Program-made: the position numbers and the translations under genes
Origin: Mucilaginibacter pineti
GTDB lineage: Bacteria; Bacteroidota; Bacteroidia; Sphingobacteriales; Sphingobacteriaceae
Assembly (NCBI RefSeq): GCF_900101875.1
Contig: NZ_FNAI01000002.1
Coordinates: 620,001 to 684,000 of the forward strand
DNA length: 64,000 nt
Direction: 5' to 3'
The notes under the pieces: generated by a model
The model's input: only the letters and a program-made list of their open reading frames with translations
Databases searched by the model: none
What the model was told of the DNA's origin: nothing
Shown here: one piece after another, positions 26,051-35,404 of the stretch
How the letters are laid out: the number at the start of each line of letters is the position of its first letter
How positions within the stretch are numbered: the first letter of the stretch is position 1

Positions 26051-27422
26051 AGATAGCCATGCTAAACAACTGTGTAGCAGGTTTATCAGCCCATAACCTT
26101 GCATCAAATGCCATACTGATGTTTCTTAAAAAGCCTTTGCCTAAGGGAGTTACTTTAAGTCCCCATGAATTAAGCTCAATTAATCCGTCGTCGGCCAAAG
26201 GCTGTAAGCGATCTATACCGGCAAACAGGGAAACGCAGGGCTCCAGGTGATGATTCCATGTGGTTTCGCCTTTACACATGATGTTTTGGATGTGTTTACG
26301 GATCACCAGGTCATCGGCAGTAAGCAGGTGTCCTTTAAATACGGGCAATGCTCCTTGTTTTGCAAGCTCCAGGTATTCTTCAACATTTTTCACATTCTGG
26401 GCAAAAGCATACCCCGAATCGCTAATGGCCGATACCCCAAGTCCTATCAATAGTTGCGTGTGCTGATTGGTGTACCCCATGAAATTACGATACAGGGTGC
26501 CGTTTTTAAGGGCGGTGAACAGCTCGTCGCCCGGCAATGCAAAATGGTCCATACCTATCTCTGAATAGCCGTAACCATTCAACAAAGCACGACCGGTTTC
26601 ATGTAATTTTTTCTTAGCATCGGCATTAGGCAAGTCGTTTTCTGTAAAACTGCGCTGACCCGGTTTTATCCAGGGTACGTGTGCATAACTGTAAAAAGCA
26701 ATCCTATCGGGCATCAACTCGGCTACCTGTTGTATGGTGGCGGCCAAACCCTGCAAGGTTTGTAATGGAAGGCCGTAAATGAGATCATAATTAACAGATG
26801 TATAACCAATGCGGCGTGCTTGCTGGGTAACCACCTGCACCTGCGCAAAGCTTTGGTGCCGGTTAATTATGAATTGAACCGCCGGGTCAAAGTCCTGGAT
26901 GCCCAAGCTTAATCGCCTGAACCCGAGGTCATACAATACCTGCAAATGATCAACCGTGGTATTGGCCGGATGCGCCTCAAAGCTAAATGCCGCATCGGGG
27001 TGAATATCTGCATGAAGAAGTATGGCACTAATCAGCGTTTTTAAGTTATCCGCATTAAAAAACGTTGGCGTACCGCCGCCAAGGTGAAGCTCGCGGATGA
27101 CTGGTTTTTTACCGAAAATATTTTTATACATAGCCCACTCCAACAGCAGCGCCTTTATGTATGGTTCTTCAACGCGGTGGTTTTTAGTGATGCGGGTATT
27201 GCAGCCGCAATAGGTACATAAGCTTTCGCAAAAAGGCAAATGAATATAAATGCTGATCCCTTCTGAATCATTACTTTCATTGATCGACCGTTTAACAGTA
27301 TACTGCCATTCATCAATATCGAAAGCGGCAGTGTCCCAATAGGGCATTGTTGGGTAACTGGTATAACGGGGCAATGCCACGTTGTATTTCGCGGCAAGGT
27401 TAATGTTTTCAGGAACGGGCAT
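26049..27422 (-). CDS. hemN: Oxygen-independent coproporphyrinogen III oxidase
   Basis: This 457-residue radical-SAM enzyme performs the anaerobic decarboxylation step of heme synthesis. The cluster motif is C65-E-S-L-C69-T-Y-C72-G-C in YIHLPFCESLCTYCGC. SAM-binding features include LHLGGGTPTFF, and the HemN C-terminal domain follows. Supplying heme at low oxygen fits the neighbouring cbb3 oxidase. It is 11 bp downstream of the dehydrogenase gene on the same strand and probably co-transcribed with it. Confidence 0.96.
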   Translation of the reverse strand: MPVPENINLAAKYNVALPRYTSYPTMPYWDTAAFDIDEWQYTVKRSINESNDSEGISIYIHLPFCESLCTYCGCNTRITKNHRVEEPYIKALLLEWAMYKNIFGKKPVIRELHLGGGTPTFFNADNLKTLISAILLHADIHPDAAFSFEAHPANTTVDHLQVLYDLGFRRLSLGIQDFDPAVQFIINRHQSFAQVQVVTQQARRIGYTSVNYDLIYGLPLQTLQGLAATIQQVAELMPDRIAFYSYAHVPWIKPGQRSFTENDLPNADAKKKLHETGRALLNGYGYSEIGMDHFALPGDELFTALKNGTLYRNFMGYTNQHTQLLIGLGVSAISDSGYAFAQNVKNVEEYLELAKQGALPVFKGHLLTADDLVIRKHIQNIMCKGETTWNHHLEPCVSLFAGIDRLQPLADDGLIELNSWGLKVTPLGKGFLRNISMAFDARLWADKPATQLFSMAI

Positions 27423-27433
27423 GGTTTTAGTTT

Positions 27434-28450
27434 TTAAATGATGTCTTTAACGGCCCTGCAATCTTTCTGACAAATGCAGGCTTTACCTACGCATTTATTT
27501 GATTGCCATAGATCAAGGTTTTTGATGGTTTGATCGGCTATTTCCTGCAGGGCTTCTTTGGTTAAATAGGCTTGGTGCGGTGTTACCAATACGTTAGGGT
27601 AATTTAACAAGCTGTGCAGCAACGGGTCTTTTACTAAATCATCCTCATGGTCCTCAAAAAACAGTCCCTTTTCAAATTCATAAACATCAAGACCTAAGTA
27701 TCCTATTTTTCCGGTTTTTAGCGCTGCCAATACATCTGTTGTTCTGATGAGCGCACCCCTTGAGGTATTAATAAGCATAACACCGCTTTTCATCCGGTCA
27801 ATAGTTTCTCTTTTTATGAGGTGTTTTGTGGCCGGGGTTAATGGTAAGTGAAGCGAGATGATATCGGCAGTAATGATAAGTTCATCAAAGGGAACCGATT
27901 TTACATACGGTATATCGCCCTGGTATGCAGGATCGTGAGTTATAACCATACAACCCAGGCCATAAAATATTTTTGCAACAGCTTTACCTGTATTACCAAG
28001 GCCTATAAGGCCAACTGTTTTGCCCGAAAAGTTAAAACCGATAAGTTCATCATTCCTGAAATCGAAGCTGTGACTATGCTCATCTGCGGTAATTAAATGG
28101 CGATTTAAGGCAAAAGCCAGGGCAATTGCGTGTTCGGCAATAGCCTGGGGCGAGTAGGAGGGTACGTTGGCGAGTTTGATACCAAATTTATCAGCGGCCT
28201 CTTTATCTATATGGTCCGTACCGGTAGATCGGGTTACGATGTATTTTACGCCCGATTTTGCCAGTTTTTCAATAACTACTGCCGATACATCATCATTGGT
28301 AAACACAATCACAGCATCCTTACCATCTGCATATATCGCAGTATCCGGGCTCAGTGCGTTGGATATCAGCGTGATGTCGTGCTTTTTTTCGTTGGCTTTA
28401 GCCAGGTACTCTTTTTCAAAAGGTTTGATACTATAAGCTACCGCTTTCAT
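27434..28450 (-). CDS. D-lactate dehydrogenase-like 2-hydroxyacid dehydrogenase with Cys-rich tail
   Basis: This 338-residue D-isomer-specific 2-hydroxyacid dehydrogenase has the NAD motif GLIGLGNTGKAVAKIF. The catalytic residues follow the family order: Arg in INTSRGALI, Glu in YEFEKG and His in VTPHQAYLT. It probably reduces pyruvate to D-lactate. The C-terminus is unusual: CVGKACICQKDC puts four Cys in 12 residues, a possible metal or Fe-S site not needed by normal LdhA. It lies upstream of hemN (11 bp). A weak TGA-N6-TCA site at 28523-28534 lies upstream. Confidence 0.9.
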   Translation of the reverse strand: MKAVAYSIKPFEKEYLAKANEKKHDITLISNALSPDTAIYADGKDAVIVFTNDDVSAVVIEKLAKSGVKYIVTRSTGTDHIDKEAADKFGIKLANVPSYSPQAIAEHAIALAFALNRHLITADEHSHSFDFRNDELIGFNFSGKTVGLIGLGNTGKAVAKIFYGLGCMVITHDPAYQGDIPYVKSVPFDELIITADIISLHLPLTPATKHLIKRETIDRMKSGVMLINTSRGALIRTTDVLAALKTGKIGYLGLDVYEFEKGLFFEDHEDDLVKDPLLHSLLNYPNVLVTPHQAYLTKEALQEIADQTIKNLDLWQSNKCVGKACICQKDCRAVKDII

Positions 28451-28952
28451 CCTATTCTGTTTTATTAAACAAAATTAGCACTTGGGTGCTGTCCTATGTA
28501 TGTTCAGTATCAGTCAAAAATATGATGCTGGTCAGTTTTTTATTTTTTTTCGGCCAAATTTGATCCAGTATGATAATTGTGCCGCATTTTTTACTATTGG
28601 GGGCTTCAAATACCTTATAGCCTGTCAGTTGCAGGATTTTAGTTTTGCTGATAGTATGAGGAATGAAATAGTGAATAAGGTGCCATGTTGTTGATTGATC
28701 CTCATTTGTCTTTAGTCACTTTTGTCATCAATAGCTTGTTGTTAAAATATGTTAAATAGCCTGTTCTTCATGTTAACTACAGATTCTGTAGGTAATATTG
28801 ATCTATGTTTAAACAGCAGGTTTAATCGATACAAAATAGGCGTTAATCTATACTCCATTATAAAGTCGGGATTATAACTGCAAATTCATAAGGTATTTAA
28901 ACTAAGGGATTAATCCCCCTTCAGTAATTATTAATTGTAATAATTGATTAAG
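28451..28952. other. Long divergent spacer without a supported gene
   Basis: About 500 bp separate the dehydrogenase and thioredoxin-like genes. It holds one weak TGA-N6-TCA (28523-28534), a GGGATTAATCCC palindrome (28906-28917) and a small AATTATTA/TAATAATT hairpin (28926-28945) just before the thioredoxin gene. A 70-codon open frame at 28482-28694 looks like chance. Confidence 0.5.
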
Positions 28953-29390
28953 ATGAAACTATTGGTGATCACGTTTTTAGTACTGCTTAATTCCCCGTTA
29001 AGCTGGCTTGGCGATTTTAACAAGGCGCAAACCGAGGCACATCAGTCGCACAAATTAATATTGATCAACTTTTCGGGATCAGACTGGTGTGGTCCATGTA
29101 TCAGATTACGAAAGGAGATCCTGGAATCGACCACTTTTGAAAATTATGCTGCCGGCCATCTATTGCTGGTAAGGGCAGACTTCCCCCGGCAGAAAAAAAA
29201 TCAATTAAGTAAAGAGCAGGTAAAACTTAACGAAACATTAGCCGACAAGTATAATGCCGATGGCAAATTTCCATTTACACTGCTGGTAGATGAACGCGGG
29301 AAAATTTTAAAACAATGGGATGGTTTTCCGGATGAAACTCCCGAAAAATTTGTGGAGCAAATCAATCAGTTTACTAATGGTACAAACTAA
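28953..29390 (+). CDS. Exported thioredoxin-fold protein
   Basis: This 145-residue protein has a signal sequence (MKLLVITFLVLLNSPLSWLG) and a thioredoxin fold with the active site SDWCGPCIRLRKEI. The cis-Pro region FPFTLLVDERGKILKQWDGF completes the fold. It is likely periplasmic. I start at the ATG at 28953; a TTG nine bases upstream is less likely. It overlaps apbE by 14 bp and opens the cluster thioredoxin - ApbE - DUF4266 - DUF3570, so it probably serves redox steps of that system. Confidence 0.9.
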   Translation: MKLLVITFLVLLNSPLSWLGDFNKAQTEAHQSHKLILINFSGSDWCGPCIRLRKEILESTTFENYAAGHLLLVRADFPRQKKNQLSKEQVKLNETLADKYNADGKFPFTLLVDERGKILKQWDGFPDETPEKFVEQINQFTNGTN

Positions 29391-30330
29391 AAACGAAACC
29401 GCCAGTCTTGCGCTTTACAAACGCAGCTTACGTTTAATGGGCAACCGTTTTGAGCTAAGTGTAGTTGCCGGCGATGAGCAATGGGCTAACGAATGTATTG
29501 ATGCAGGAATAGTCGAAATACAACGTATTGAAACGCTGCTCACAACTTTTAACAATGAAAGTGAAACCAACCAAGTAAATAATAGTGCCGGAATAACTCC
29601 TGTACAGGTTAGCAAGGAAACCTTTGAATTGATAAAACGATCTGTAATGATATCAAATATTACACAGGGCGCTTTTGATATAACTTATGGTTCCATTGAT
29701 AAAGGGCTGTGGAACTTTGATGGAAAAATGACCAAACTCCCCGATCCTGGTACAGCTAAAAGCATGGTAGGCCTTATAAATTACCGTAACATTATCCTAA
29801 ACGAACAGAATTTAACTGTTTTTTTAAAAGAGCGGGGTATGCGCATAGGTTTTGGTGGTATTGGAAAGGGTTACGCTGCAGAAAGAGCCAAACAGGTAAT
29901 GAAAGATAAGGGGGTGCTGAATGGCGTGGTAAATGCATCAGGTGATCTTACTGCCTGGGGAAGTCAGCCCGACGGGAAAAAATGGTCAGTTGGGGTTGCC
30001 AACCCCGATGCATCACATCAAATATTTTCTTACCTCGCCATATCAGATCTTGCTGTAGCCACATCTGGCAACTACGAAAAGTTTGTGATAATTGATGGTA
30101 AACGTTATTCGCACACCATTAATCCGCGTACGGGTATGCCGGTATCCGGTATTAAAAGTGTAACCATTATTGCTACCAATGCCGAAATAGCCGACGCCAT
30201 GGCAACCCCTGTTACCATTATGGGGGTTTATGCGGGGCTGGATCTGATAAACCAAATGAAAGATATTGAAGCCATTATTATTGATGATAACGATAACTTA
30301 TATACCTCAAATAACATAAATATCACTTAA
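29377..30330 (+). CDS. apbE: FAD:protein FMN transferase
   Basis: This 317-residue ApbE-family enzyme attaches FMN covalently to Thr/Ser of exported redox proteins. Family features include LMGNRFELSVVAGD at the start of the fold, GIGKGYAAERA, VNASGDLTAWG and the active-site block YSHTINPRTGMP. No obvious signal peptide is present from the chosen ATG at 29377 (MVQTKNETASLA). A longer frame from 29320 would lie within the thioredoxin gene. I saw no clear flavinylation motif in the neighbouring proteins, so the target is unknown. Confidence 0.94.
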   Translation: MVQTKNETASLALYKRSLRLMGNRFELSVVAGDEQWANECIDAGIVEIQRIETLLTTFNNESETNQVNNSAGITPVQVSKETFELIKRSVMISNITQGAFDITYGSIDKGLWNFDGKMTKLPDPGTAKSMVGLINYRNIILNEQNLTVFLKERGMRIGFGGIGKGYAAERAKQVMKDKGVLNGVVNASGDLTAWGSQPDGKKWSVGVANPDASHQIFSYLAISDLAVATSGNYEKFVIIDGKRYSHTINPRTGMPVSGIKSVTIIATNAEIADAMATPVTIMGVYAGLDLINQMKDIEAIIIDDNDNLYTSNNINIT

Positions 30331-30344
30331 TACCCCTAATTATA

Positions 30345-30566
30345 ATGACCACTAAATTAATTAAAACCGCCGGCTATTTTCTGCTTGCCGCATCGCTCAC
30401 CTCATGTGTGCAGCTAAAAGAGTACCAGAAAAACCGGATCAACGATTCTGAAATGGCGTTAAGCAACCGTAAGGTTGAAAGGAACGAATTAAACTTCCAA
30501 TCCTACCGGGAAGGGGCATCTGGTGCTAATGCAGGCAAAACAGGTGGTGGCTGCGGCTGCAATTAA
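30345..30566 (+). CDS. DUF4266 small lipoprotein
   Basis: This 73-residue protein has a lipobox (SLTSC, mature start near Cys21), the conserved KEYQKNRINDSEM block and a Gly/Cys-rich end GKTGGGCGCN. DUF4266 proteins accompany DUF3570 proteins and ApbE. The terminal Cys pair could bind metal or be modified; function is not established. It lies 14 bp after apbE and 24 bp before the DUF3570 gene. Confidence 0.9.
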   Translation: MTTKLIKTAGYFLLAASLTSCVQLKEYQKNRINDSEMALSNRKVERNELNFQSYREGASGANAGKTGGGCGCN

Positions 30567-30590
30567 TATTAATTCAGATGCTTTAATTTC

Positions 30591-31889
30591 ATGAAGAAAA
30601 TATATTTATCCGTATTGGGCTTTGCCTTGATATGTCGTATGCAAGTGTATGCGCAAACAGCTAAAGACAGCATAGGTCGTCTTAACCCTGGTTTTAGCCT
30701 GGCAACAACCGCCGCGCAGGATACCAATGCATACCGGCCACGCAGGTTAAGGGTTGATGAAGTTAACTTTGTATCAAGCTACTACAAACAGGATGGCAAT
30801 CACTCGGCTGTAACCGGTGGCATCGGCACCGAAAAGGTCACGGATATTGCAAACGGGATTGATCTGAAACTGGTTTGGTTTGGCAATACACTAAATAAAA
30901 ATACGCTTTCGGTAGGGCTGGGTTTTGATCATCATACCTCTGCTTCGGCGGCCTATGTTTCACAAACAGGTGCCTCCAATACCGGTGGTAGCCGGGTTTA
31001 CCCCTCACTGGACTGGACGGTTGAAAATACAAAAAAGGGAACGAGTTTTGGTATTGGCTCCTATTATTCCGGCGAATACAATTACCAGTCGTTGGGTGCC
31101 GATCTTCACTTTTCAGCTAAAACCACCAATAGGATGGGCGAATTCGGAGTGAAAGTGCAGGGCTATTTTGACCAGGTAAAACTGATATATCCTTCAGAGT
31201 TTATACCCCAGTCAACCACTACGGTTACTACTGTTACAACGGCAAGTGGCAACTCGTCAACCTCTCAAGGCGGTGGTAAAGCCAAAATTCCATCAAGTCC
31301 GCGTAACACCTACAGCGCGTCTTTTTCTTACTCGCAAATTGTAACATCAAGATTGCAGATCATGTTTTTGGCCGATGTAGTTACCCAGCATGGCTTCTTG
31401 AGTTTGCCATTTCACCGGGTATATTTTTCAAACGGCAAGGATACTATAGAAAGACTGCCATCATCCCGGTTTAAACTGCCTTTGGGCTTCAGGGCTAACT
31501 ACTTCCTGGGCGATAACGTGATCTTGCGCTCCTACTATCGCTACTATACTGACAACTGGGGCACAAAATCAAATACCGCCAATCTGGAGATAGCTTATAA
31601 GGTAACACCATTCTTTTCAATTTCGCCCTTTTACAGGTATTATACACAAACCGCTGCCAAATATTTTGCCCCATATGAGCAAAACAGTGCATCGCAAACA
31701 TACTTTACAAGCAATTATGAATATGCAAAATTCAATAGCCAGTTTTTTGGGGCGGGTATAAGACTGGCACCACCAAAGGGAGTGTTAGGTTGGCAAAGTT
31801 TGCATGAGGTAGAAATAAGATACGGACACTATAAGCAAGATACAGGGTTATCGTCGGATGTGGTATCGCTTAGCCTTGGATTTAAATAG
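30591..31889 (+). CDS. DUF3570 outer-membrane barrel protein
   Basis: This 432-residue protein has a signal peptide ending VYAQ and many alternating beta strands with aromatic ends, finishing in VVSLSLGFK, which suggests an outer-membrane beta-barrel. DUF3570 features are RPRRLRVDEVNFVSSYYKQDGNHSAV-like segments near residues 45-70. With ApbE, DUF4266 and a thioredoxin it forms a recurring Bacteroidota cluster thought to act in exported flavin redox chemistry. Its direct role is unknown. Confidence 0.88.
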   Translation: MKKIYLSVLGFALICRMQVYAQTAKDSIGRLNPGFSLATTAAQDTNAYRPRRLRVDEVNFVSSYYKQDGNHSAVTGGIGTEKVTDIANGIDLKLVWFGNTLNKNTLSVGLGFDHHTSASAAYVSQTGASNTGGSRVYPSLDWTVENTKKGTSFGIGSYYSGEYNYQSLGADLHFSAKTTNRMGEFGVKVQGYFDQVKLIYPSEFIPQSTTTVTTVTTASGNSSTSQGGGKAKIPSSPRNTYSASFSYSQIVTSRLQIMFLADVVTQHGFLSLPFHRVYFSNGKDTIERLPSSRFKLPLGFRANYFLGDNVILRSYYRYYTDNWGTKSNTANLEIAYKVTPFFSISPFYRYYTQTAAKYFAPYEQNSASQTYFTSNYEYAKFNSQFFGAGIRLAPPKGVLGWQSLHEVEIRYGHYKQDTGLSSDVVSLSLGFK

Positions 31890-31913
31890 ATATATTTATT
31901 AAAACTAAGTTTT

Positions 31914-32603
31914 ATGCACAAAGAACATCATGTTACCAGTTCAGAGATCATCAGGGATGTTGTAATAGGAATGTCTGACGGTTTAACGGTCCCTTTTGCG
32001 CTTGCAGCCGGTTTAAGTGGCGCGGTAAGTTCTTCTGCACTTATAGTAACCGCAGGCATAGCAGAAATTGTTGCCGGCTCAATTGCAATGGGACTTGGTG
32101 GTTTTTTGGCCGGCCGAACCGAGGTTGATCATTACAATTCCGAACTTAAACGGGAATATAACGAAGTTGAGCAGGTGCCGGAACAGGAGAAAGCTGAGGT
32201 TAAAGAAGTTTTTGCAGGCTTTGGCCTATCTGTAGGTTTACAGGACCAAATAGCCGACGAGTTATCAAAAGATAAAAAGAAATGGGTTGATTTTATGATG
32301 AAGTACGAGTTGGGATTAGAGGAGCCTAATCCCAACCGTGCTACAAAAAGCGCTTTTACTATAGGTGTATCATACATTGTTGGCGGTATTATACCTTTGT
32401 CGCCCTATCTTATTATCCATACAGCGCAGGAGGCTTTGTATTACTCATGCGGGGTAACATTAATTTGCTTGTTTATTTTCGGCTACTTTAAAAGCAAGCT
32501 TACCGGCCAGCCGGCTTTAAGCGGCGCGTTTAAAGTTGTTGTTATTGGTGCTTTAGCTGCCGGGGCCGCATTTGGAATGGCAAAGCTTATCAATGGTGGT
32601 TAA
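31914..32603 (+). CDS. VIT1/CCC1-family transporter
   Basis: This 229-residue membrane protein has five likely helices and the VIT signature IRDVVIGMSDGLTVPFALAAGL near the N-terminus, followed by GSIAMGLGGFLAGRTE. A cytoplasmic acidic segment (about 70-140, Glu-rich) corresponds to the metal-binding domain of the family. VIT/CCC1 proteins move Fe(II) or Mn(II) out of the cytoplasm; the metal is inferred. It is 24 bp after the DUF3570 gene and may belong to that operon. Confidence 0.9.
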   Translation: MHKEHHVTSSEIIRDVVIGMSDGLTVPFALAAGLSGAVSSSALIVTAGIAEIVAGSIAMGLGGFLAGRTEVDHYNSELKREYNEVEQVPEQEKAEVKEVFAGFGLSVGLQDQIADELSKDKKKWVDFMMKYELGLEEPNPNRATKSAFTIGVSYIVGGIIPLSPYLIIHTAQEALYYSCGVTLICLFIFGYFKSKLTGQPALSGAFKVVVIGALAAGAAFGMAKLINGG

Positions 32604-32607
32604 TAAG

Positions 32608-33291
32608 CTATGCAGAACCACTATTACCGCCGTTGATCATATCGGATACAATGCCTTTGCCACCATCCTTGCGTTCGGCTAAAATTACGCCGGCAATATG
32701 TACCACTATAAAAGCTATAATGAGGTACATACAAAAACCGTGAACCTCCTTTACACTGTGCCTTATCGATTTAAATTGCGCCAAAGCATCCTCAAAAGCC
32801 AGGAATAATCCGGTTAATACCATGATGGTTAGCAAAAAGTAAAAAACTCCATAAATTGCCTTTACAGTAAGTTCATGCCTTACAGCTTCGCGGTTCTTTT
32901 TTGTGATTTGAAATTGGGTGTAAGCACTTTTAAGCTTGCGCATAAATTTTTGATCGGCCAATTGAAAAAATTCCAATATCAACCTAAATAAAAGTAACCC
33001 GGCCAAAGCATAACCAAAATATATATGTACCGCCCAAACACTATCGCCTAAACCATGCGCCACTGCACCGGCCTGTTGATCGGTAATGGTTGCACCGGCT
33101 TTTTGAAGTTCGCTTTTTACAATTTCACTTGCCTGGCGACTATCGGTAATGGTTGAATTGATAAGCACTGTAATAAGCGAGCCGCTTATTACCACAAGAT
33201 TTATCCAGTGCCACAAACGCAGCGAAGCTGAATATTTTTTTCTTTTCCCAGGATGTTGTACATCCTCACTAACTGGTTCAATTGCTGACAT
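32608..33291 (-). CDS. Cytochrome b561-type membrane subunit
   Basis: This 227-residue protein has four membrane helices with His residues placed for two b-hemes: LRLWHWINLVVI, VWAVHIYFGYALAG, KEVHGFCMYLIIAF and IVVHIAGVILAERKDGG. This matches the cytochrome b/b6 or Ni,Fe-hydrogenase b-subunit family, which passes electrons between quinol and an exported partner. It is convergent with the VIT gene (4-bp gap). It could supply electrons to the ApbE-linked redox cluster; this is inference. Confidence 0.88.
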   Translation of the reverse strand: MSAIEPVSEDVQHPGKRKKYSASLRLWHWINLVVISGSLITVLINSTITDSRQASEIVKSELQKAGATITDQQAGAVAHGLGDSVWAVHIYFGYALAGLLLFRLILEFFQLADQKFMRKLKSAYTQFQITKKNREAVRHELTVKAIYGVFYFLLTIMVLTGLFLAFEDALAQFKSIRHSVKEVHGFCMYLIIAFIVVHIAGVILAERKDGGKGIVSDMINGGNSGSA

Positions 33292-33426
33292 AAAATTAAA
33301 ATTTAAGATCCTGCTTTACCTGACTGTATCTTCTGAATTACAAATTTGGCATCCTGGTTTTTAGTCATGGGCTAAGTTTGTTTAAAGCTACAGGATAAAT
33401 TTGAAGCAATACTGAAGATAAAAAAG

Positions 33427-33448
33427 CTTCAGATTTACTTCAGATTAT
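33427..33448 (+). promoter_or_regulatory. 11-bp direct repeat, likely response-regulator operator
   Basis: CTTCAGATTTA is followed at once by CTTCAGATTAT. Head-to-tail repeats with an 11-bp period are the classic binding arrangement of OmpR/PhoB regulators. The pair ends 28 bp before the response-regulator start, so autoregulation is likely. Confidence 0.6.
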
Positions 33449-33476
33449 TAGTTTAGATTTGGTAAAAGGCTAAAAA

Positions 33477-34154
33477 TTGAAGTTCCTGATCATTGAAGAC
33501 GAGCAAGTCTTACGCGAAAGCATCCTATCATACTTGAATACCGATGGTAATATTTGTGAAAGCTGTTCAAACCTGGCCGACTCATTAACCAGATTGGCCG
33601 ACTATAATTACGATTGCGTAATTCTTGATATTGGACTGCCCGATGGGGATGGCTTTACCGTGCTTCAATATTTAAGATCTGCGTTAAAATCCGAAGCGGT
33701 CATCATTATTTCGGCCCGAAATTCATTGGATGATAAATTAAAAGGGCTCAATATTGGTGCCGATGACTACCTTACCAAGCCTTTTCACCTTGCCGAACTT
33801 AAGGCAAGGCTGGCAGCCGTGTACAGGCGTAAAACCGCTAATAGCAACAATTACCTTGTATTTAACGAAGTAGTAATTGATCTCTCTGGCCGAACTGTTG
33901 ATATTAATAACGGCACGGTAATTTTAACCCGAAAAGAGTATGATATGTTACTATATTTTATAGCCAATAAAGGGCGGGTTATTTCCAAAAATGCTATTGC
34001 CGAACATTTATGGGGAGACGAAATGGATATGAACGATAATTTCGACTTTATTTACACCCACATCAAAAATTTGCGGAAAAAAATGATGGACGCCGGGTGT
34101 AAAGACTATCTAAAATCGATATACGGAATTGGCTATAAATTTTTAGCAGAATGA
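33477..34154 (+). CDS. OmpR-family response regulator
   Basis: This 225-residue regulator has a receiver domain (1-115) with the acidic pair in IIEDE, the phosphorylation Asp in CVILDIGLPDGDG and Lys in DYLTKPF. A winged-helix DNA-binding domain (about 125-225) contains LTRKEYDMLLYFI and the end YGIGYKFLAE. The only in-frame start near the first strand is TTG (33477), preceded by AAAAGG, so a TTG start is required. It overlaps the kinase gene by 4 bp. Confidence 0.94.
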   Translation: MKFLIIEDEQVLRESILSYLNTDGNICESCSNLADSLTRLADYNYDCVILDIGLPDGDGFTVLQYLRSALKSEAVIIISARNSLDDKLKGLNIGADDYLTKPFHLAELKARLAAVYRRKTANSNNYLVFNEVVIDLSGRTVDINNGTVILTRKEYDMLLYFIANKGRVISKNAIAEHLWGDEMDMNDNFDFIYTHIKNLRKKMMDAGCKDYLKSIYGIGYKFLAE

Positions 34155-35404
34155 AATTATCTACCCACTACAACAAAGCCAGCGTGGTTATATCGGTATC
34201 TGTTTTAGTGGTTGGCGCTATCGTTTATTTTTTTACCATCAATTATATTTCACAAAAACAGTTTGACAGTGATTTAGGAGAGGAAGTTTCTGAAGTATTG
34301 GAGTATATCAATTTTCACCACCAATTGCCCAAACCAACTGATTTTGATGAAGATCAGACAAGTTTTGTAAAAACAGATCACACGCACTTCGATACCCGTT
34401 TTTTTGATACGGTTTACACGGCGTCAAAAAATAAAATAGAGGATGGCCGGGCCGTAGAAGCCATGATTCCGTTTAATAACCAGCACTATAAAATGGTTAT
34501 TGTCATTTCAAAAGAAAGTACTCAATACCTGGTACAAATTATCACGATAATCACATTAGGTTTAATGGCAACATTGCTGTTGGTTATTTTTTTAACCAAC
34601 AGGTATATTTTAAGTGATTTATGGCAACCGTTTTACAATACCTTAAGTGAGATCAAGCTATTTAATGTATCCGACTCATCAAAATTTAAATCGACAGATA
34701 GTAAGGTAGATGAATTTAAAGAGTTGAATGTGGCAGTGCAGGAAATGTCTGGAAGGGCAAAAAATGATTTTCAAAATCTTAAGCATTTTACAGAAAATGC
34801 ATCCCATGAGATGTTAACGCCACTTGCTGTTATAACCACCAAGCTGGATATCTTAATTCAGGACGAGAACCTAACAGATACGCAATTAAATCATATCCGT
34901 GATATTTATTCGTCCATCAACAAATCAACCCGTTTAAATCAGTCTTTATTGCTGTTGATTAAAATAGATAACCATTTGATAAATGATGAGGAGCTTATAA
35001 ATTTGAAAGGCTTTTTGATATCAAAGGCCATGCAGTTTCAGGAATTGATGCGTGGGCAAAATATCGATTTAAGCTACAAGCTCATCGAAAAACAAGTTAG
35101 CGCAAGCAAGTATCTTTTAGATATATTGCTTAACAATTTGCTTAGCAACGCCATTAAGCATAATCACCCAGGCGGGAAGATTAATATAACCCTTTACAAC
35201 AATCAACTCATCATAAAAAATACAGGTAAGCTTATGCCCTTAGCCGGTGATGTTATTTTTGACCGCTTTTATAAAGGCAGCGATTCGCAAGGTACAGGTC
35301 TTGGGCTTACCCTTGTTAAAAACATCTGTCAATATCATCAGTATGATGTTTCTTACGCATACGCAGTTGGCCGGCATGCTTTCACCATAACCTTTGAAAG
35401 TTAA
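34151..35404 (+). CDS. Sensor histidine kinase, partner of the preceding regulator
   Basis: This 417-residue membrane kinase has two membrane helices (about 11-32 and 128-150) flanking a periplasmic sensor of about 95 residues, a HAMP-like linker, and a dimerisation domain with the phospho-His in ENASHEMLTPLAVI. The ATPase domain has LLNNLLSNAIKHN (N box) and GTGLGLTLVKNI (G2). The ligand is unknown. The ATGA overlap with the regulator gene makes the pair certain. Confidence 0.94.
   Translation: MKLSTHYNKASVVISVSVLVVGAIVYFFTINYISQKQFDSDLGEEVSEVLEYINFHHQLPKPTDFDEDQTSFVKTDHTHFDTRFFDTVYTASKNKIEDGRAVEAMIPFNNQHYKMVIVISKESTQYLVQIITIITLGLMATLLLVIFLTNRYILSDLWQPFYNTLSEIKLFNVSDSSKFKSTDSKVDEFKELNVAVQEMSGRAKNDFQNLKHFTENASHEMLTPLAVITTKLDILIQDENLTDTQLNHIRDIYSSINKSTRLNQSLLLLIKIDNHLINDEELINLKGFLISKAMQFQELMRGQNIDLSYKLIEKQVSASKYLLDILLNNLLSNAIKHNHPGGKINITLYNNQLIIKNTGKLMPLAGDVIFDRFYKGSDSQGTGLGLTLVKNICQYHQYDVSYAYAVGRHAFTITFES

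Noticed and set aside
28523..28534. TGA-N6-TCA upstream of the dehydrogenase as a fifth Crp/Fnr-like site
   Set aside because: Only the 3-bp core is symmetric. Such cores occur about 16 times by chance in 64 kb. Kept only as a weak note.
28482..28694. 70-codon plus-strand frame in the divergent spacer
   Set aside because: Begins close to the neighbouring start, composition is that of a spacer and it has no motif.
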